Shown: positions 25,207 to 34,888, counted from the stretch's first letter. The stretch is DNA of 57,294 nt from Pontibacter flavimaris (GCF_001907195.1 NZ_LVWA01000011.1:1-57294); one strand, 5' to 3'. Made by a program: numbers and translations. Notes: generated from the letters alone by a model not told the origin.

Positions 25207-25302
25207 CAAACCGCCTAATAAGCCAGGCAACCTTTCAGACAGCGGCAGCATCTACCAATAACAGAAAAACCTGCCGGGGAGGCTGGTCTACAAAAAGTGC
25301 CC

Positions 25303-25333
25303 TTTGGTCTAAAAAAGCTATCCTTTATACTTC
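25303..25333 (+). promoter_or_regulatory. Candidate Bacteroidota promoter of the M61 peptidase gene
   Basis: TTTG (25303-25306), a 19-nt spacer, then TATACTTC (25326-25333), which matches TAnnTTTG except for two positions. It lies 33 bp before the ATG. It suggests the peptidase and TolC genes have their own promoter. Confidence 0.45.
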
Positions 25334-25366
25334 GTATGAGTTATATTGATAGAAACTGAACATATC

Positions 25367-27247
25367 ATGCTAAAAAACACACTCACTGCGCTAACGCTTT
25401 GCCTCGGGCTGCACCTAGCCGCGCTGGCAGGAGATGCGCCGCAGACCAGCGCTGCCCGGAAGTATAACGTCACCGTTGACCTGAGAAACGTAAAGAACGA
25501 CCGCGTGCAGGTAACCGTCCGGGCGCCGCAGCTAAAAGAGAAACAAGCCATTTACAACATGCCCAAGATCGTGCCGGGCACTTATTCTGTCTCTGATTTT
25601 GGCAAATTCGTTACCGACTTCAAAGCCTACGCTGCGAATGGCGATACCCTGGCCGTGAAAAAGCTGGACACCAACCGGTGGCAGATCAGCAATGCCGACA
25701 AGCTGGACAGGATTACCTACTGGGTAGACGACACGTTCGACGCCGCCAAGCGCGAGGACATGGTGTTTGAGCCCGGCGGCACCAACATTGAGGAGGGCAA
25801 GAATTTCCTGCTGAACACCTTTGGCTTTGTAGGCTATTTCGATGGGCTGAAGCAGGCACCTTATACTTTAAACATCACCAAGCCGCAGGGCTTCTACGGC
25901 TCCACCCCCTTAAAGGCGGTAGCCTCCAACGACTCGCTAGATACGTACGAGCTGCCCAACTACGTGGACCTGGCCGACTCGCCGCTAATGTACAACTTGC
26001 CCGACACCACGGTGCTGCACCTGGGCGAAACGGAGGTGCTGGTGTCGGTATACTCCCCTTCGGGCCGCGTGACCTCTGAGCCGATTGCGCAGACCGTGCA
26101 AAGTATACTGGAGGCGCAGCGCAGCTACCTGGGCGGCACCCTGCCCGTAGATAAGTATGCCTTCCTGATCTACGTGCCGGAGCGCGTGGGCAAGTCAGGT
26201 TCTTTCGGGGCGCTGGAGCATTCCTACTCCTCGGTATACTTTCTGCCGGAGATGCCGGAGGCGCAGTTCAGCAGCACCATCCGCGATGTGGCCGCGCACG
26301 AGTTTTTCCACATCGTTACGCCACTCAACATCCACTCCGAAGAGATCGGCAACTTCGACTTCATCAACCCCAAGATGTCGAAGCACCTGTGGCTCTACGA
26401 GGGCGTGACCGAGTACTTCGCCACGCACGTGCAGGTGTATGAGAACCTCTATGATGTGGAGGAGTTCCTGCAGAAGATCCGCGACTACATCCTCACCTCC
26501 AAAATCTATTACAACGACACCCTGCCGTTTACCGAGATGAGCGCACAGGTGCTGGAGAAGTATGAGAACGAATATGGCAACGTGTACCAGAAAGGCGCTT
26601 TGATTGGCCTGGTGCTGGATGTGAAGCTGCGCGAGCTGAGCCAGGGCAAGTATGGCCTCCGCGACCTGATGCTGGACCTCTCCAAGACCTACGGCAAGGA
26701 GAACGCCTTTAAGGATGACGAGCTGTTCGACAAGATAGCCGAGATGACCAGCCCGGAGATCCGGGAGTTCTTCGCCAAGTATGTGGAGGGGTCGGAGCCG
26801 CTGCCGCTGGAGGAAACCTTCCGCAAGGTGGGCATCATTTATCAGCCAAAGGGCTCACAGCAGATCATCTCCTACGGTGGCTTTGCCCCTGGTTTTGATG
26901 AGGAAACAAACAAGATAAAAGTGGCCGACACCGCCGACATGGATGCGTTTGGCCGCAAGATCGGCTTCCGGACCGGCGACCTGCTGCTGGCCTTCAACGG
27001 TACCGAGATCACCCCTGCCAACATACGCCAGCTGCTGGCCGAGGACCTGCAAAACATGAAGCCCGGTGAGAAACTGACCTTTACCGTTGGCCGCGTGAAC
27101 GAGAAGGGCGAAGTGAAGGAGAAAAAGCTGAAAGGCAAGGCAACCGCCGTGAAACGCGAGCAGCAACACATACTGCAACTGGACCCGATGGCCACGCCGG
27201 AGCAGGTGCAGCTGCGCAATGCCTGGCTCGGGCTGGAGGAGGCCTAA
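25367..27247 (+). CDS. M61-family glycyl aminopeptidase-like metalloprotease with PDZ domain
   Basis: Secreted zinc peptidase of 626 aa. The signal peptide ends around ALAGD (about residue 22), followed by the M61 N-terminal beta-domain (to about 240), the catalytic domain with zinc-binding HEFFH near residues 311-315 (VAAHEFFHIVTPLN) and the downstream Glu in LYEGVTEYFATH, and a C-terminal PDZ domain (about 505-590, GRKIGFRTGDLLLAFNG). The longer frame begins at a TTG; the ATG at 25367 gives MLKNTLTALTLCL, a proper signal peptide. It lies 304 bp after the permease and 47 bp before the TolC-type gene, so it is probably co-transcribed with the latter. Confidence 0.92.
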   Translation: MLKNTLTALTLCLGLHLAALAGDAPQTSAARKYNVTVDLRNVKNDRVQVTVRAPQLKEKQAIYNMPKIVPGTYSVSDFGKFVTDFKAYAANGDTLAVKKLDTNRWQISNADKLDRITYWVDDTFDAAKREDMVFEPGGTNIEEGKNFLLNTFGFVGYFDGLKQAPYTLNITKPQGFYGSTPLKAVASNDSLDTYELPNYVDLADSPLMYNLPDTTVLHLGETEVLVSVYSPSGRVTSEPIAQTVQSILEAQRSYLGGTLPVDKYAFLIYVPERVGKSGSFGALEHSYSSVYFLPEMPEAQFSSTIRDVAAHEFFHIVTPLNIHSEEIGNFDFINPKMSKHLWLYEGVTEYFATHVQVYENLYDVEEFLQKIRDYILTSKIYYNDTLPFTEMSAQVLEKYENEYGNVYQKGALIGLVLDVKLRELSQGKYGLRDLMLDLSKTYGKENAFKDDELFDKIAEMTSPEIREFFAKYVEGSEPLPLEETFRKVGIIYQPKGSQQIISYGGFAPGFDEETNKIKVADTADMDAFGRKIGFRTGDLLLAFNGTEITPANIRQLLAEDLQNMKPGEKLTFTVGRVNEKGEVKEKKLKGKATAVKREQQHILQLDPMATPEQVQLRNAWLGLEEA

Positions 27248-27294
27248 GGCTATACACTGCATAAGGATCATTGCCACTAGTATAAAATAAAACT

Positions 27295-28647
27295 ATGAAA
27301 AAATGTATGACCAGAGCCCTGCTCCAAAAGCTGGGAGGGCTAGCCTTATGCCTTAGTTTAGCAACTGCTGCCCACGCGCAGGAGCCACTCACGCTGGAGA
27401 AAAGCCTGGAGCTGGCCCGCCAGCACAACGTGGCGCTGCGCCAGGCCCGCTACAACAGCTCCAAATCCGACATCAACGTACGCCGCAACAAGTATGGCTA
27501 CCTGCCCAGTATCTCCGCCAACACCGATGTAAGCCGCACCAACGGCCTGGTGTTTGACAACGTGACGGGGCAGGTGCAGCGCGGCAACACCACCACCTCC
27601 TATCCCTACCTTGCCGGGCAAGTGGTGCTGTTTGACGGCTTTTCCAAGCTACACGAACTCAAGAAGTCAAAGCAGCAGGCACAGGCCAGCGCCTATGCTG
27701 AGCAGCAGGCCGGCATAGACCTGGAGACCAATATAACCGGCTACTACCTGCAGGCGCTTGTGGACCGCGAGAACATCCGGATTTCAGAAGGACGAATTGA
27801 GCTGTTGGAGGGGCAGCTAAGCCAGATGGAGAAGCTGGAGCGCGCCGGTGTGCGGGCCATGGACGAAGTATACCAGATAAAGGCACAGTTAGCCACTGAA
27901 AAGCTGAACCTGATCACCTATCAAAACAACTACCGCAAGGCCATGCTGCAGCTGGTGCAGGAGATGAACGTGGAGGGCACACCGGACTACGCGCTCGAAA
28001 TGCCGGCCACGCCTGACGAGATACGTATGGAGCTGCCCGCAGAGCAGGAGGTGATGGTCAACGCACTGGCCTACTCGCCGCTCGTAAAATCCTCCGCTGC
28101 CACGCTGGATGCCGCCAAAACCGAGCTGAAGGTGGCCAAAAGCAATTTCTCCCCCACCCTTACCCTGGAGGGTATGATCGGTTCCAACTATTCCAGCAAC
28201 ATCTTCAAAGACCCTGAGAACGGCAACCTGAAGACCATGCCCTACTTCGATCAGCTGGACCTGAACCAGCGCAAGGTGGTGGCCCTGAGCCTGAGCTTCC
28301 CGATCTTCAATGGCCTGAGCCGCCACTTCGATGCCCAGACCGCCCGCCTGGACCTGCGCAACGCCGAGCTGGATTATGTGGCCAGTCAGAACCAACTACG
28401 CCAGACGGTGCAGCAGGCTTACCAGGATGTGCTGGCCGCCCGCGAAAAGTATAACACCGTGATCGCCAACTTGGAGTACACCCAACGCGCTTTCGAGTCT
28501 GCCAGGCGCCGCTACGAGCTGGGCAACATTGATTTCTTTGCCTACATGGAGTCGCTGAACAACATGAACAGGGCGCAGGCCGAGCTGCTGCAGAGCAAGT
28601 GTGAATTCTACTTAAAGAAGCGTATTTTGGAGCTGTATCAGGGATGA
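27295..28647 (+). CDS. TolC-family outer-membrane efflux protein
   Basis: Outer-membrane channel subunit of 450 aa with signal peptide (ends AAHAQ, about residue 29) and two OEP repeats of long helices and strands: LTLEKSLELARQHNVALRQARYN in the first, YSPLVKSSAATLDAAKTELKVAKSNFSPTLTLEG in the second. The C-terminal helix contains YTQRAFESARRRYELGNIDFF. It completes a tripartite exporter with the HlyD adaptor and the ATPase/permease encoded upstream, although an M61 peptidase gene intervenes. It is followed by a repeat island, not a simple terminator. Confidence 0.93.
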   Translation: MKKCMTRALLQKLGGLALCLSLATAAHAQEPLTLEKSLELARQHNVALRQARYNSSKSDINVRRNKYGYLPSISANTDVSRTNGLVFDNVTGQVQRGNTTTSYPYLAGQVVLFDGFSKLHELKKSKQQAQASAYAEQQAGIDLETNITGYYLQALVDRENIRISEGRIELLEGQLSQMEKLERAGVRAMDEVYQIKAQLATEKLNLITYQNNYRKAMLQLVQEMNVEGTPDYALEMPATPDEIRMELPAEQEVMVNALAYSPLVKSSAATLDAAKTELKVAKSNFSPTLTLEGMIGSNYSSNIFKDPENGNLKTMPYFDQLDLNQRKVVALSLSFPIFNGLSRHFDAQTARLDLRNAELDYVASQNQLRQTVQQAYQDVLAAREKYNTVIANLEYTQRAFESARRRYELGNIDFFAYMESLNNMNRAQAELLQSKCEFYLKKRILELYQG

Positions 28648-28654
28648 TGATGGT

Positions 28655-29340
28655 AAAGTAATGGGTCCAACTGTCCCTCCTTAGCCAAGGCGGGGAATTT
28701 TCACCCCTCCCCAACCCTCCCCTAAAAACAGGGGAGGGAGTTTTGCACTGCCGGGTCCAACCACCCCTACCCCTCCTTAGCCAAGGAGGGGAGTTCTGTT
28801 GTAGCTCCGTCAGCAGCGGCTATCGAATCTGATCCCAGCCTTTGGGTTGAGCGCCTATGCGAGTTTTTCCGGTGCCGAACGAGAGTGAGGCAGCCCGAGG
28901 CACGAGGGCAGGAAAAGCTCCCAGCGCGATGCCCTTATCGAGGGCCCCTACCCCCAAGGCGCGGCCTCCCGGCCTTGAGGGAGCCAAAGTATAAAATAAA
29001 AACAATAGGCAAGTAAGACTGAGGATCAGCGGCAGCTAGCAAGTATAGCCTGTGTCAAGTGGAAGGAAGCAGCGGCTAGGAAAGTATAAATCAAGTATGA
29101 GCAAGTATAAAAGTTAAAAAGGCACAAGCGTCCGCTTGTGCCAGAGAAAGTATGGCTTAAGTATAAAGTATAGCCAAAGCAAGTATGGCTCTGCGAGCCA
29201 GTCAAGTCAGAGACTTGACACTATCCGTAGGACACAAGTCTGAAGACTTGCGCCAGAGAGGGGGAAATACACGACTTGCAAACTCGCGCCAGCAGAAGTA
29301 TGAAAGTATAAATTGACCCAAAACCAGGCAACTACTGCAA
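28655..29340 (-). repeat. Palindrome-module island C
   Basis: Occupies the 855-bp gap between the TolC-type and TonB receptor genes, with its core in minus orientation. It begins with two CCCCTCC...GGAGGGG modules (28666-28740 and 28755-28800), then the type 1 core (about 28805-29080) reading the reverse of island A. An AT-rich stretch dense in AAGTATA follows, then the perfect-looking GGCACAAGCG...CGCTTGTGCC hairpin at 29121-29142, and paired words around CAAGTC/GACTTG (29190-29260). No gene is supported. Confidence 0.82.
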
Positions 29341-29502
29341 AGGCGGTTGCCGCTGGCAATGGCTGTTACTTTTTGCGGAAGGCAGCCTCAAAATAAACCA
29401 AATGCACAGATCAACAGTTTAGCCTTGGAGGAAGTATAAAAGATTTCCTGTTACGCCGTTGATTGGCTAACTTGACCAGACACCAGCCCAGCAGCTGCAC
29501 AC

Positions 29503-31812
29503 ATGCGGAATTACCATACCACCTTACTTTTCCTGTTCCTGCTTGTCTCGCTGCCCGCCTGGGCGCAGCGGCAGGTGGTGCAGGGCTACGTGCGGGCCGC
29601 CAGCAACAACGAGGCACTGATAGGGGCCACCATTTCGGCACCGGAGGCTGGCCTTGGCACCATCACCAACGAGGAAGGGTTTTATACCTTAAGCCTGCCA
29701 CGGGGCGAGCACAGCCTGCAGGCAACCTATGTGGGCTATACCACCGCCACACGCTCCATTTCGGTGGCCGGGAGCGGCCAAAGTATAAACTTTATACTTG
29801 AGCCGGCCAGCAACGAGCTGCAGGTGGTAGAGATTCAGGCCAGCTCGCTGCGCCAGAAGCTAAACGACACCCGCATGAGCGTGGAGACCCTCACCTCACG
29901 GGAGGCCAAGCTGCTGCCGGCTCTTTTTGGGGAAGTGGATCTTCTGAAAACGCTGCAGTTGAAGCCCGGCGTGCAGTCCAGCGGTGAGGGCACCTCGGGG
30001 CTTTACGTGCGCGGCGGCGGCCCCGACCAGAACCTGGTGCTGCTCGACGACGCCCTGATCTATAACCCCTCGCACCTGTTTGGTTTCTTCAGTGTGTTTA
30101 ACCCCGATGCCGTCAAAAGCGTGGAGCTGTACAAGGGTGGTTTCCCGGCGCAGTTCGGCGGCCGGCTCTCGTCGGTGGTGGATGTGAAGATGAACAGGGG
30201 CAACAACGAGCGCGTGCGCAGTACCGGCGGCCTGGGGCTAATTTCCTCGCGCCTCACCGTGGACGGCCCCATCGTCAAAGACAAACTCAACTTCTCCGTC
30301 TCCGGCAGGCGCACCTACGTGGATATTTTCACCCGGCAGATCAACCGCCTGAAAGAGGGCGACGACGACTTCAGCCCCATCCCCGATTATTATTTTTACG
30401 ACCTCAACGGCAACCTGACTTATACTTTAGGCGAGAACGACGAACTGAGCCTGAGCGGTTACTATGGCCGCGACTTCTTCGGGTTCAACGACAGTGACTT
30501 CAGTTTCGGGTTTGACTGGGGCAACACCATGGGCAGCCTGCGCTGGCGCCACAAGTTCAACGACAACCTCTACGCCACCACCTCCCTCACCTCCACCGGC
30601 TACAAGTATAACATCAACAACAAGATCGATATCTTCAGCTTTAAGCTCACCTCCCAGGTGCAGGATTATACTTTCAAGACCGATTTCGACTGGTTTTTAG
30701 GGGATGGGCACAGCCTTAAGCTCGGGGCGCAGGCCACGCACCACGGCTTCACGGTGGGCCGCCTTAACTTCGAGTCCTCGGACAGCACCCTGAACTTCGG
30801 CGCTGGCAGCACTTACAGCGGACTGGAGTTCGGCCTCTATGCCTCCGACGATTTCGTGCTCAGCCCGATGCTCTCGTTCAACTACGGCCTGCGCCTGTCG
30901 GGCTTTAACAGCGGCGGCAAAACCTATGCGGCCCCGGAGCCCCGGGCATCGGTAAAGTATACGTTGAATGAGCACACTTCGCTGAAGGCCAGCTACGCCA
31001 GCATGATGCAGTATGTGCACCTGCTCACCAACTCCGGCGCCTCGCTGCCCACCGATATCTGGTACCCCTCCAACGAAGGCGTAAAGCCGCAGCGCTCGCA
31101 GCAGGCCGCCGTGGGCGTTAGCCACCTCTTCGGAAAAGGCAGGTACCTGGTCACCAACGAGGTATACTACAAGTGGATGCACAACCAGATCGACTTCCGC
31201 GACGGGGCCAACCTGTTTGTGAACGACAGCCTGGAGAACGAATTCCTGTTTGGCAGGGGAGAGAGCTACGGCAACGAGCTGTACCTGGAGAAAGTGAGCG
31301 GCAAGACCACCGGCTGGCTGGGCTACACCCTCTCCTGGACCTACCGCACCTTCGATGGCATTAACAACGGCCGGCGCTTCCCGGCCCGCTACGACCGCCG
31401 CCACGACATCAGCCTGGTGCTGATGCACCAGCTCAACAAGCGCCTCAGCCTGACCACTGCCTTTGTCTATGGCACGGGCAGCGCCTATTCTGTGCCGGTG
31501 GCCAGGTTTGCTTTTCAGGATGTGGAGGGCAAGGAGCCGAGCATCGTGCCGATCTACGAAGACCGGAACGCCTACCGCCTGGCTGCCTACCACCGCCTGG
31601 ACCTGGGGGCCGTGCTGAAGCTGAGGCCCAGGTGGGGCGAGGCCGACCTTACGTTTAGCGTGTACAACGTGTACAACCGGCGCAACCCCTACTTCGTGTA
31701 CTTTGAGCAACAGAAGGACCGGAACGACGAGCAGACAATCCTGGGCTTCCAGGCTAAGCAGGTATCGCTGTTCCCCTTTATTCCGTCGGTTACCTATAAT
31801 TTCAGATTCTGA
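29503..31812 (+). CDS. TonB-dependent receptor with CarboxypepD_reg domain
   Basis: Outer-membrane TonB-dependent transporter of 769 aa. The signal peptide ends PAWAQ (about 21). The CarboxypepD_reg-like domain (about 24-110) contains GYVRAASNNEALIGATISAPE and LQATYVGYTTATRSI. The plug domain (about 120-250) contains GLYVRGGGPDQNLVLLDDAL and IYNPSHLFGFFSVFNPDAV. The 22-strand barrel reaches the C-terminus, ending in F-R-F. The adjacent DUF4249-type lipoprotein overlaps its stop by one nucleotide, a pairing frequent in Cytophagales. The substrate cannot be told from sequence; no SusD partner is present. Confidence 0.93.
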   Translation: MRNYHTTLLFLFLLVSLPAWAQRQVVQGYVRAASNNEALIGATISAPEAGLGTITNEEGFYTLSLPRGEHSLQATYVGYTTATRSISVAGSGQSINFILEPASNELQVVEIQASSLRQKLNDTRMSVETLTSREAKLLPALFGEVDLLKTLQLKPGVQSSGEGTSGLYVRGGGPDQNLVLLDDALIYNPSHLFGFFSVFNPDAVKSVELYKGGFPAQFGGRLSSVVDVKMNRGNNERVRSTGGLGLISSRLTVDGPIVKDKLNFSVSGRRTYVDIFTRQINRLKEGDDDFSPIPDYYFYDLNGNLTYTLGENDELSLSGYYGRDFFGFNDSDFSFGFDWGNTMGSLRWRHKFNDNLYATTSLTSTGYKYNINNKIDIFSFKLTSQVQDYTFKTDFDWFLGDGHSLKLGAQATHHGFTVGRLNFESSDSTLNFGAGSTYSGLEFGLYASDDFVLSPMLSFNYGLRLSGFNSGGKTYAAPEPRASVKYTLNEHTSLKASYASMMQYVHLLTNSGASLPTDIWYPSNEGVKPQRSQQAAVGVSHLFGKGRYLVTNEVYYKWMHNQIDFRDGANLFVNDSLENEFLFGRGESYGNELYLEKVSGKTTGWLGYTLSWTYRTFDGINNGRRFPARYDRRHDISLVLMHQLNKRLSLTTAFVYGTGSAYSVPVARFAFQDVEGKEPSIVPIYEDRNAYRLAAYHRLDLGAVLKLRPRWGEADLTFSVYNVYNRRNPYFVYFEQQKDRNDEQTILGFQAKQVSLFPFIPSVTYNFRF

Positions 31813-32627
31813 TGATGCGAAAGCTTTTTTTATACTTGCTGGTGCCGCTGCTGGCCCTGCTCGCCGCCTGCGACCTGGAAAAGGACATTGACGTGGAGCT
31901 GCCAAACCACGAGCCGCAGCTGGTGGTGGAGTGTTACCTGGAGCAGGGCAAGTATATCCGGGCCTCGGTGCTGGAGAGTTCCGGCTACTTCGAGGACCCC
32001 GCCCCGCCCATGGTACCCGATGCGGAGGTATACATCACCACCCCCGCCGGCAAGCGCATCGAGCTAAAGTATAAACCGGTGATCGTGAAGAGCACGGGGC
32101 GCTTCTACACGCACACCTCCACCGAGATACTAAGCGGCCAGCCGGGACAGACGTATCAGCTGGAGGTAGTGGATGGCAAGGGGCGCAGGGTAACCGGCTT
32201 CACCAAAATACAGCCGCGCGTGCCCATAGAGGAGGTGGAGTGGAAGTTTAACGATGAGGAGGAGGCGTACCTGCTCACCTCTTTTCAGGATGATGCCAAC
32301 ACCGCCAACTACTACCGCTACATGACCCACATCGACAGCCTCAGCGGCGGCTCCGACCGCGACTTTGTGACTTCCGACGACCTGACGAACGGCAAGCGCG
32401 TCTCTTTGGGATCTTCTTACAAGTATAGGGAGGGCGATACGCTGATCGTGACGCTCTACCACATCGAGAAGCAGTACTACGATTTTCTGGCCTCCATCTC
32501 CGACGCCAAGAGCGCCAATGGCAACCCCTTCGCGCAGCCTTCGCAGATTAACTCGTCGGTGGAGGGCGGCTTCGGCATCTTCACCAACCTGGCTTACGAC
32601 CGTAAGTCCGTCGTCATCACGAAATAG
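31812..32627 (+). CDS. DUF4249-type surface lipoprotein
   Basis: Lipoprotein of 271 aa with a signal peptide and lipobox LLAAC (Cys about residue 20), followed by an acidic start (DLEKDIDVELPNHEPQLVVECYLEQG) characteristic of the DUF4249 family. The body has beta-rich repeats (DAEVYITTPAGKRIEL, QTYQLEVVDGKGRRVTGFT) and ends with GGFGIFTNLAYDRKSVVI. Such proteins accompany TonB receptors in Bacteroidota and may act as surface lids or capture proteins; the exact role is unknown. The start is at the TGATG junction with the receptor stop, indicating translational coupling. A terminator follows. Confidence 0.9.
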   Translation: MMRKLFLYLLVPLLALLAACDLEKDIDVELPNHEPQLVVECYLEQGKYIRASVLESSGYFEDPAPPMVPDAEVYITTPAGKRIELKYKPVIVKSTGRFYTHTSTEILSGQPGQTYQLEVVDGKGRRVTGFTKIQPRVPIEEVEWKFNDEEEAYLLTSFQDDANTANYYRYMTHIDSLSGGSDRDFVTSDDLTNGKRVSLGSSYKYREGDTLIVTLYHIEKQYYDFLASISDAKSANGNPFAQPSQINSSVEGGFGIFTNLAYDRKSVVITK

Positions 32628-32655
32628 CCTGCGTACCGGCTCTTTGCTTTTTCTG

Positions 32656-32685
32656 CGGCTGCCCTTACCGGCAGCCGTTCTTTTT
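32656..32685 (+). terminator. Terminator of the receptor/lipoprotein operon
   Basis: CGGCTGCC-cttacc-GGCAGCCG followed by TTCTTTTTG, 28 nt after the lipoprotein stop. Confidence 0.88.
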
Positions 32686-32875
32686 GTACCCGCCTCAACC
32701 TAAACCGCACAAATAAAGTATGAATCGGTAGTAACCTGCCGCACCGCTCACGCCCCGGCCACAGCACAGAACGCCAGAGCCGCCACTATAGACCTGTTCC
32801 CAGCTTCCTCAGCACTTGTTTTGTTTATAATAAATATTATATATATTTATATTATACTATATAGCGCCTTCTTCT

Positions 32876-33658
32876 ATGAGAACACCTGTCTTCTTCTTTA
32901 CGGCGGCACCGCCCTACGCAGCACCTCCCACGGTACAGGACACGCTGAGGCAGCTTTGGGTGTTTGCGCTGCGGCCAAAGTTGCCCAGGCGGGAGCACAA
33001 GGTTGTGGAGACAAAGCTCCCGCTTATCCTGCAGCTGGCTCTGATCGAGACGGTGCTTCAGACATTGCTTTTTATTGCCCTGGCACTGGTGTTCAGCGCG
33101 GCGGGGGCAGACTACCTGCCAACCGGCTATGCCAGGGCTTTTTCCGCTAACCTGTCTTTCTTTCCGGTGTTTGTGATGGCCGTACTCCTGGCCCCGCTTA
33201 CCGAGGAACTCGTTTTCCGGCTGCCGCTGGTTTACTCGCGCAGTTTTATAGTGGTGGCTGTGCTGTCCTTCTCGATTTGCTACGGGCCGGTGCTGGCACA
33301 GGCGGCGGGCGCACCTGCCTGGCTTGTCGCAGCGGGCGCCCTGCTGTTGGTTATACTTCTGGGCGGCTACCTATGGTCCAGAAAATGGCAGGCAAGCATG
33401 TATCTGCTTTGGAAGCGGCGTTTCGGGCTGGTGTTTTATACTTCCACGGTTTTGTTCGGGCTGCTGCACCTGCTCAACTACCAGCGTTCTGCCTTACCTC
33501 TGGCGCTGCTGTTGCTGTTGCTGCTGCCGAAGTTGGTGGGAGGCGTTTTCCTGGGATATACGCGCCTGCGCCTGGGCATGGGCTGGGCGGTGGCGCTGCA
33601 CATGTACCACAACCTGATGGTGCTGCTCCTGCTGTTCGGCTACATGGCCAGGGTTTAG
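32876..33658 (+). CDS. CPBP-family intramembrane metalloprotease-like protein
   Basis: Integral membrane protein of 260 aa with about seven hydrophobic segments. The CPBP (Abi) motifs are recognisable: motif 1 TEELVFRLPL (two Glu plus Arg), motif 2 FGLLHLLNY, and a final HMYHN with a conserved His and Asn. In the family these form an Rce1-like glutamic protease site. Substrates are unknown, and roles in bacteriocin self-immunity or protein processing are reported for relatives. It stands alone, with an AT-rich leader upstream (32820-32870) and a strong shared terminator downstream. Confidence 0.85.
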   Translation: MRTPVFFFTAAPPYAAPPTVQDTLRQLWVFALRPKLPRREHKVVETKLPLILQLALIETVLQTLLFIALALVFSAAGADYLPTGYARAFSANLSFFPVFVMAVLLAPLTEELVFRLPLVYSRSFIVVAVLSFSICYGPVLAQAAGAPAWLVAAGALLLVILLGGYLWSRKWQASMYLLWKRRFGLVFYTSTVLFGLLHLLNYQRSALPLALLLLLLLPKLVGGVFLGYTRLRLGMGWAVALHMYHNLMVLLLLFGYMARV

Positions 33659-33699
33659 GCAACCAACCTCTCCCGGACAGCACTCTCAGGCTAACGTAA

Positions 33700-33747
33700 A
33701 AATGCGTCCGGGCAGAAACAATGAACGCTTCTGCCCGGACGCATTTT
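33700..33747. terminator. Bidirectional terminator between CPBP and PNP genes
   Basis: AAAATGCGTCCGGGCAGAA and its perfect complement form a 19-bp stem with a 10-nt loop between convergent genes. Confidence 0.9.
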
Positions 33748-33772
33748 ATAGGTTTATACTTTTGAGGGTCCT

Positions 33773-34588
33773 CTAGGCGCGGCGCACCAGCTCACGGATG
33801 ATGAGCGCCATGCGTGGCTCTGCAATGGCAGCTGCCTCCAGAATATCCGACAACACTACTTTCTTGATGCGGTCCGGCGTGCCCATGTCCGTTATCGCAG
33901 AGATCGCGAACACCTTCATCCCCATGTGGCGGGCCGCGATCACCTCCGGCACCGTGGACATGCCCACGGCGTCAGCACCTAAAATCGTGATGTAGCGGTA
34001 CTCGGCGGGGGTCTCCAGCATAGGGCCGGGCACGCTCGCGTACACTCCCTCTTGCAGCGTGAAGCCGGCATCCTCGGCAATCACCATTGCTTCGCGTATC
34101 ATGTGCTCGTCGTACGCGTCGCTCATGTCAGGGAAGCGCGGGCCCAACTCGTCGATGTTCTTGCCGATCAGTGGGTTGCTTGGCTGCAGGTTGATGTGGT
34201 CGGTGATCACCATCAGGTCGGAGGTGTTGAAGGCCGGGTTCAGGCCGCCGGCGGCATTCGATACGAACAGTTTGGTTACGCCCATCAGCTTCATCACGCG
34301 CACCGGAAACACCACCTGCTCCATGCTGTAGCCTTCGTAATAATGGAAGCGGCCCTGCATCACCACCACGCGGCGCTCGGCCAGGTGCCCGAAAATCAGT
34401 TTGCCGGAGTGGCTCTCCACCGTGGACACCGGAAAGTTCGGGATATCCGCATAATCGATGGAAAACGCGATATCCAATTCGTTTACCAGCGCCCCCAGGC
34501 CGGTGCCAAGTATAATCCCGAACTCAGGCGCAAAGTCGCCGATCTGTCTTTTTATATGTTCTGTTGATTCCTGTAATTTCTCCATCAT
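33773..34588 (-). CDS. Purine nucleoside phosphorylase
   Basis: Phosphorolytic enzyme of 271 aa splitting inosine/guanosine to base and ribose 1-phosphate in purine salvage. It shows the trimeric PNP family features: GIILGTGLGALVN phosphate loop, VESHSGKLIFGHL, VVVMQGRFHYYEGYSM, VSNAAGGLNPAF, VYASVPGPMLETPAEYRY and GADAVGMSTVPEVIAARH. The conserved Glu and Asn of the purine site are in place. The gene starts with two consecutive ATG codons; the first is used here. It is convergent with the CPBP gene across a strong terminator. Confidence 0.95.
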   Translation of the reverse strand: MMEKLQESTEHIKRQIGDFAPEFGIILGTGLGALVNELDIAFSIDYADIPNFPVSTVESHSGKLIFGHLAERRVVVMQGRFHYYEGYSMEQVVFPVRVMKLMGVTKLFVSNAAGGLNPAFNTSDLMVITDHINLQPSNPLIGKNIDELGPRFPDMSDAYDEHMIREAMVIAEDAGFTLQEGVYASVPGPMLETPAEYRYITILGADAVGMSTVPEVIAARHMGMKVFAISAITDMGTPDRIKKVVLSDILEAAAIAEPRMALIIRELVRRA

Positions 34589-34592
34589 GGCT

Positions 34593-34630
34593 TTAATTGT
34601 GAATGACTGATTGAGTGAATGGGTGAATTA
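34593..34630 (+). repeat. TGAATGAG-like element upstream of the PNP gene
   Basis: GTGAATGACTGATTGAGTGAATGGGTGAATT shares the TGAATGAG word pattern of the post-stop elements but lies before a start codon. It is inverted relative to the element at 34859-34884, so the two bracket the 34.6-34.9 kb spacer. Apart from these and the sppA terminator the spacer holds three AAGTATA/ATACTT motifs and no supported gene. Confidence 0.55.
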
Positions 34631-34791
34631 TTTTCTACGTTTTGCTGGCGCGAAGTAAGCGGTTTGACCTGTCAGTTAAAATGACTTTCATCATGCCCCA
34701 TACTTTACGGGCTGCCTCCTTTTTATACTTGCTGGCCGCAGCCGCAAGTATAGGCCGGCAAGTTGCAAAAAATAGCCTTTCCATAAAACAA

Positions 34792-34824
34792 AAACCGCCC
34801 CGGCAAAGTCATCCGGGGCGGTTT
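34792..34824 (-). terminator. Terminator of sppA
   Basis: AAACCGCCCCGG-caaagtcat-CCGGGGCGGTTT forms a 12-bp stem 65 nt beyond the sppA stop on the minus strand, with a T-rich stretch after it on that strand. Confidence 0.85.
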
Positions 34825-34858
34825 AAAGTTATAGGTCGATGTTGTGCAAGATCACTCG

Positions 34859-34884
34859 TGCACACATTCACTCATTCAAAATTA
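34859..34884 (-). repeat. Post-stop TGAATGAG element (sppA)
   Basis: On the minus strand ATTTTGAATGAGTGAATG starts a few nucleotides after the sppA TAA, the same opening as after trxA and fabG. Confidence 0.72.
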
Positions 34885-34888
34885 CAGC

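Noticed and set aside
25161..25260. Possible riboswitch (cobalamin, TPP or SAM type) before the M61 gene
   Set aside because: The strong GC hairpin is there, but I cannot find the conserved core sequences of these classes, so it is listed only as a hairpin.
30697..31905. Minus-strand open frame of 402 codons
   Set aside because: Antisense to the TonB receptor and start of the lipoprotein gene, with no family features.
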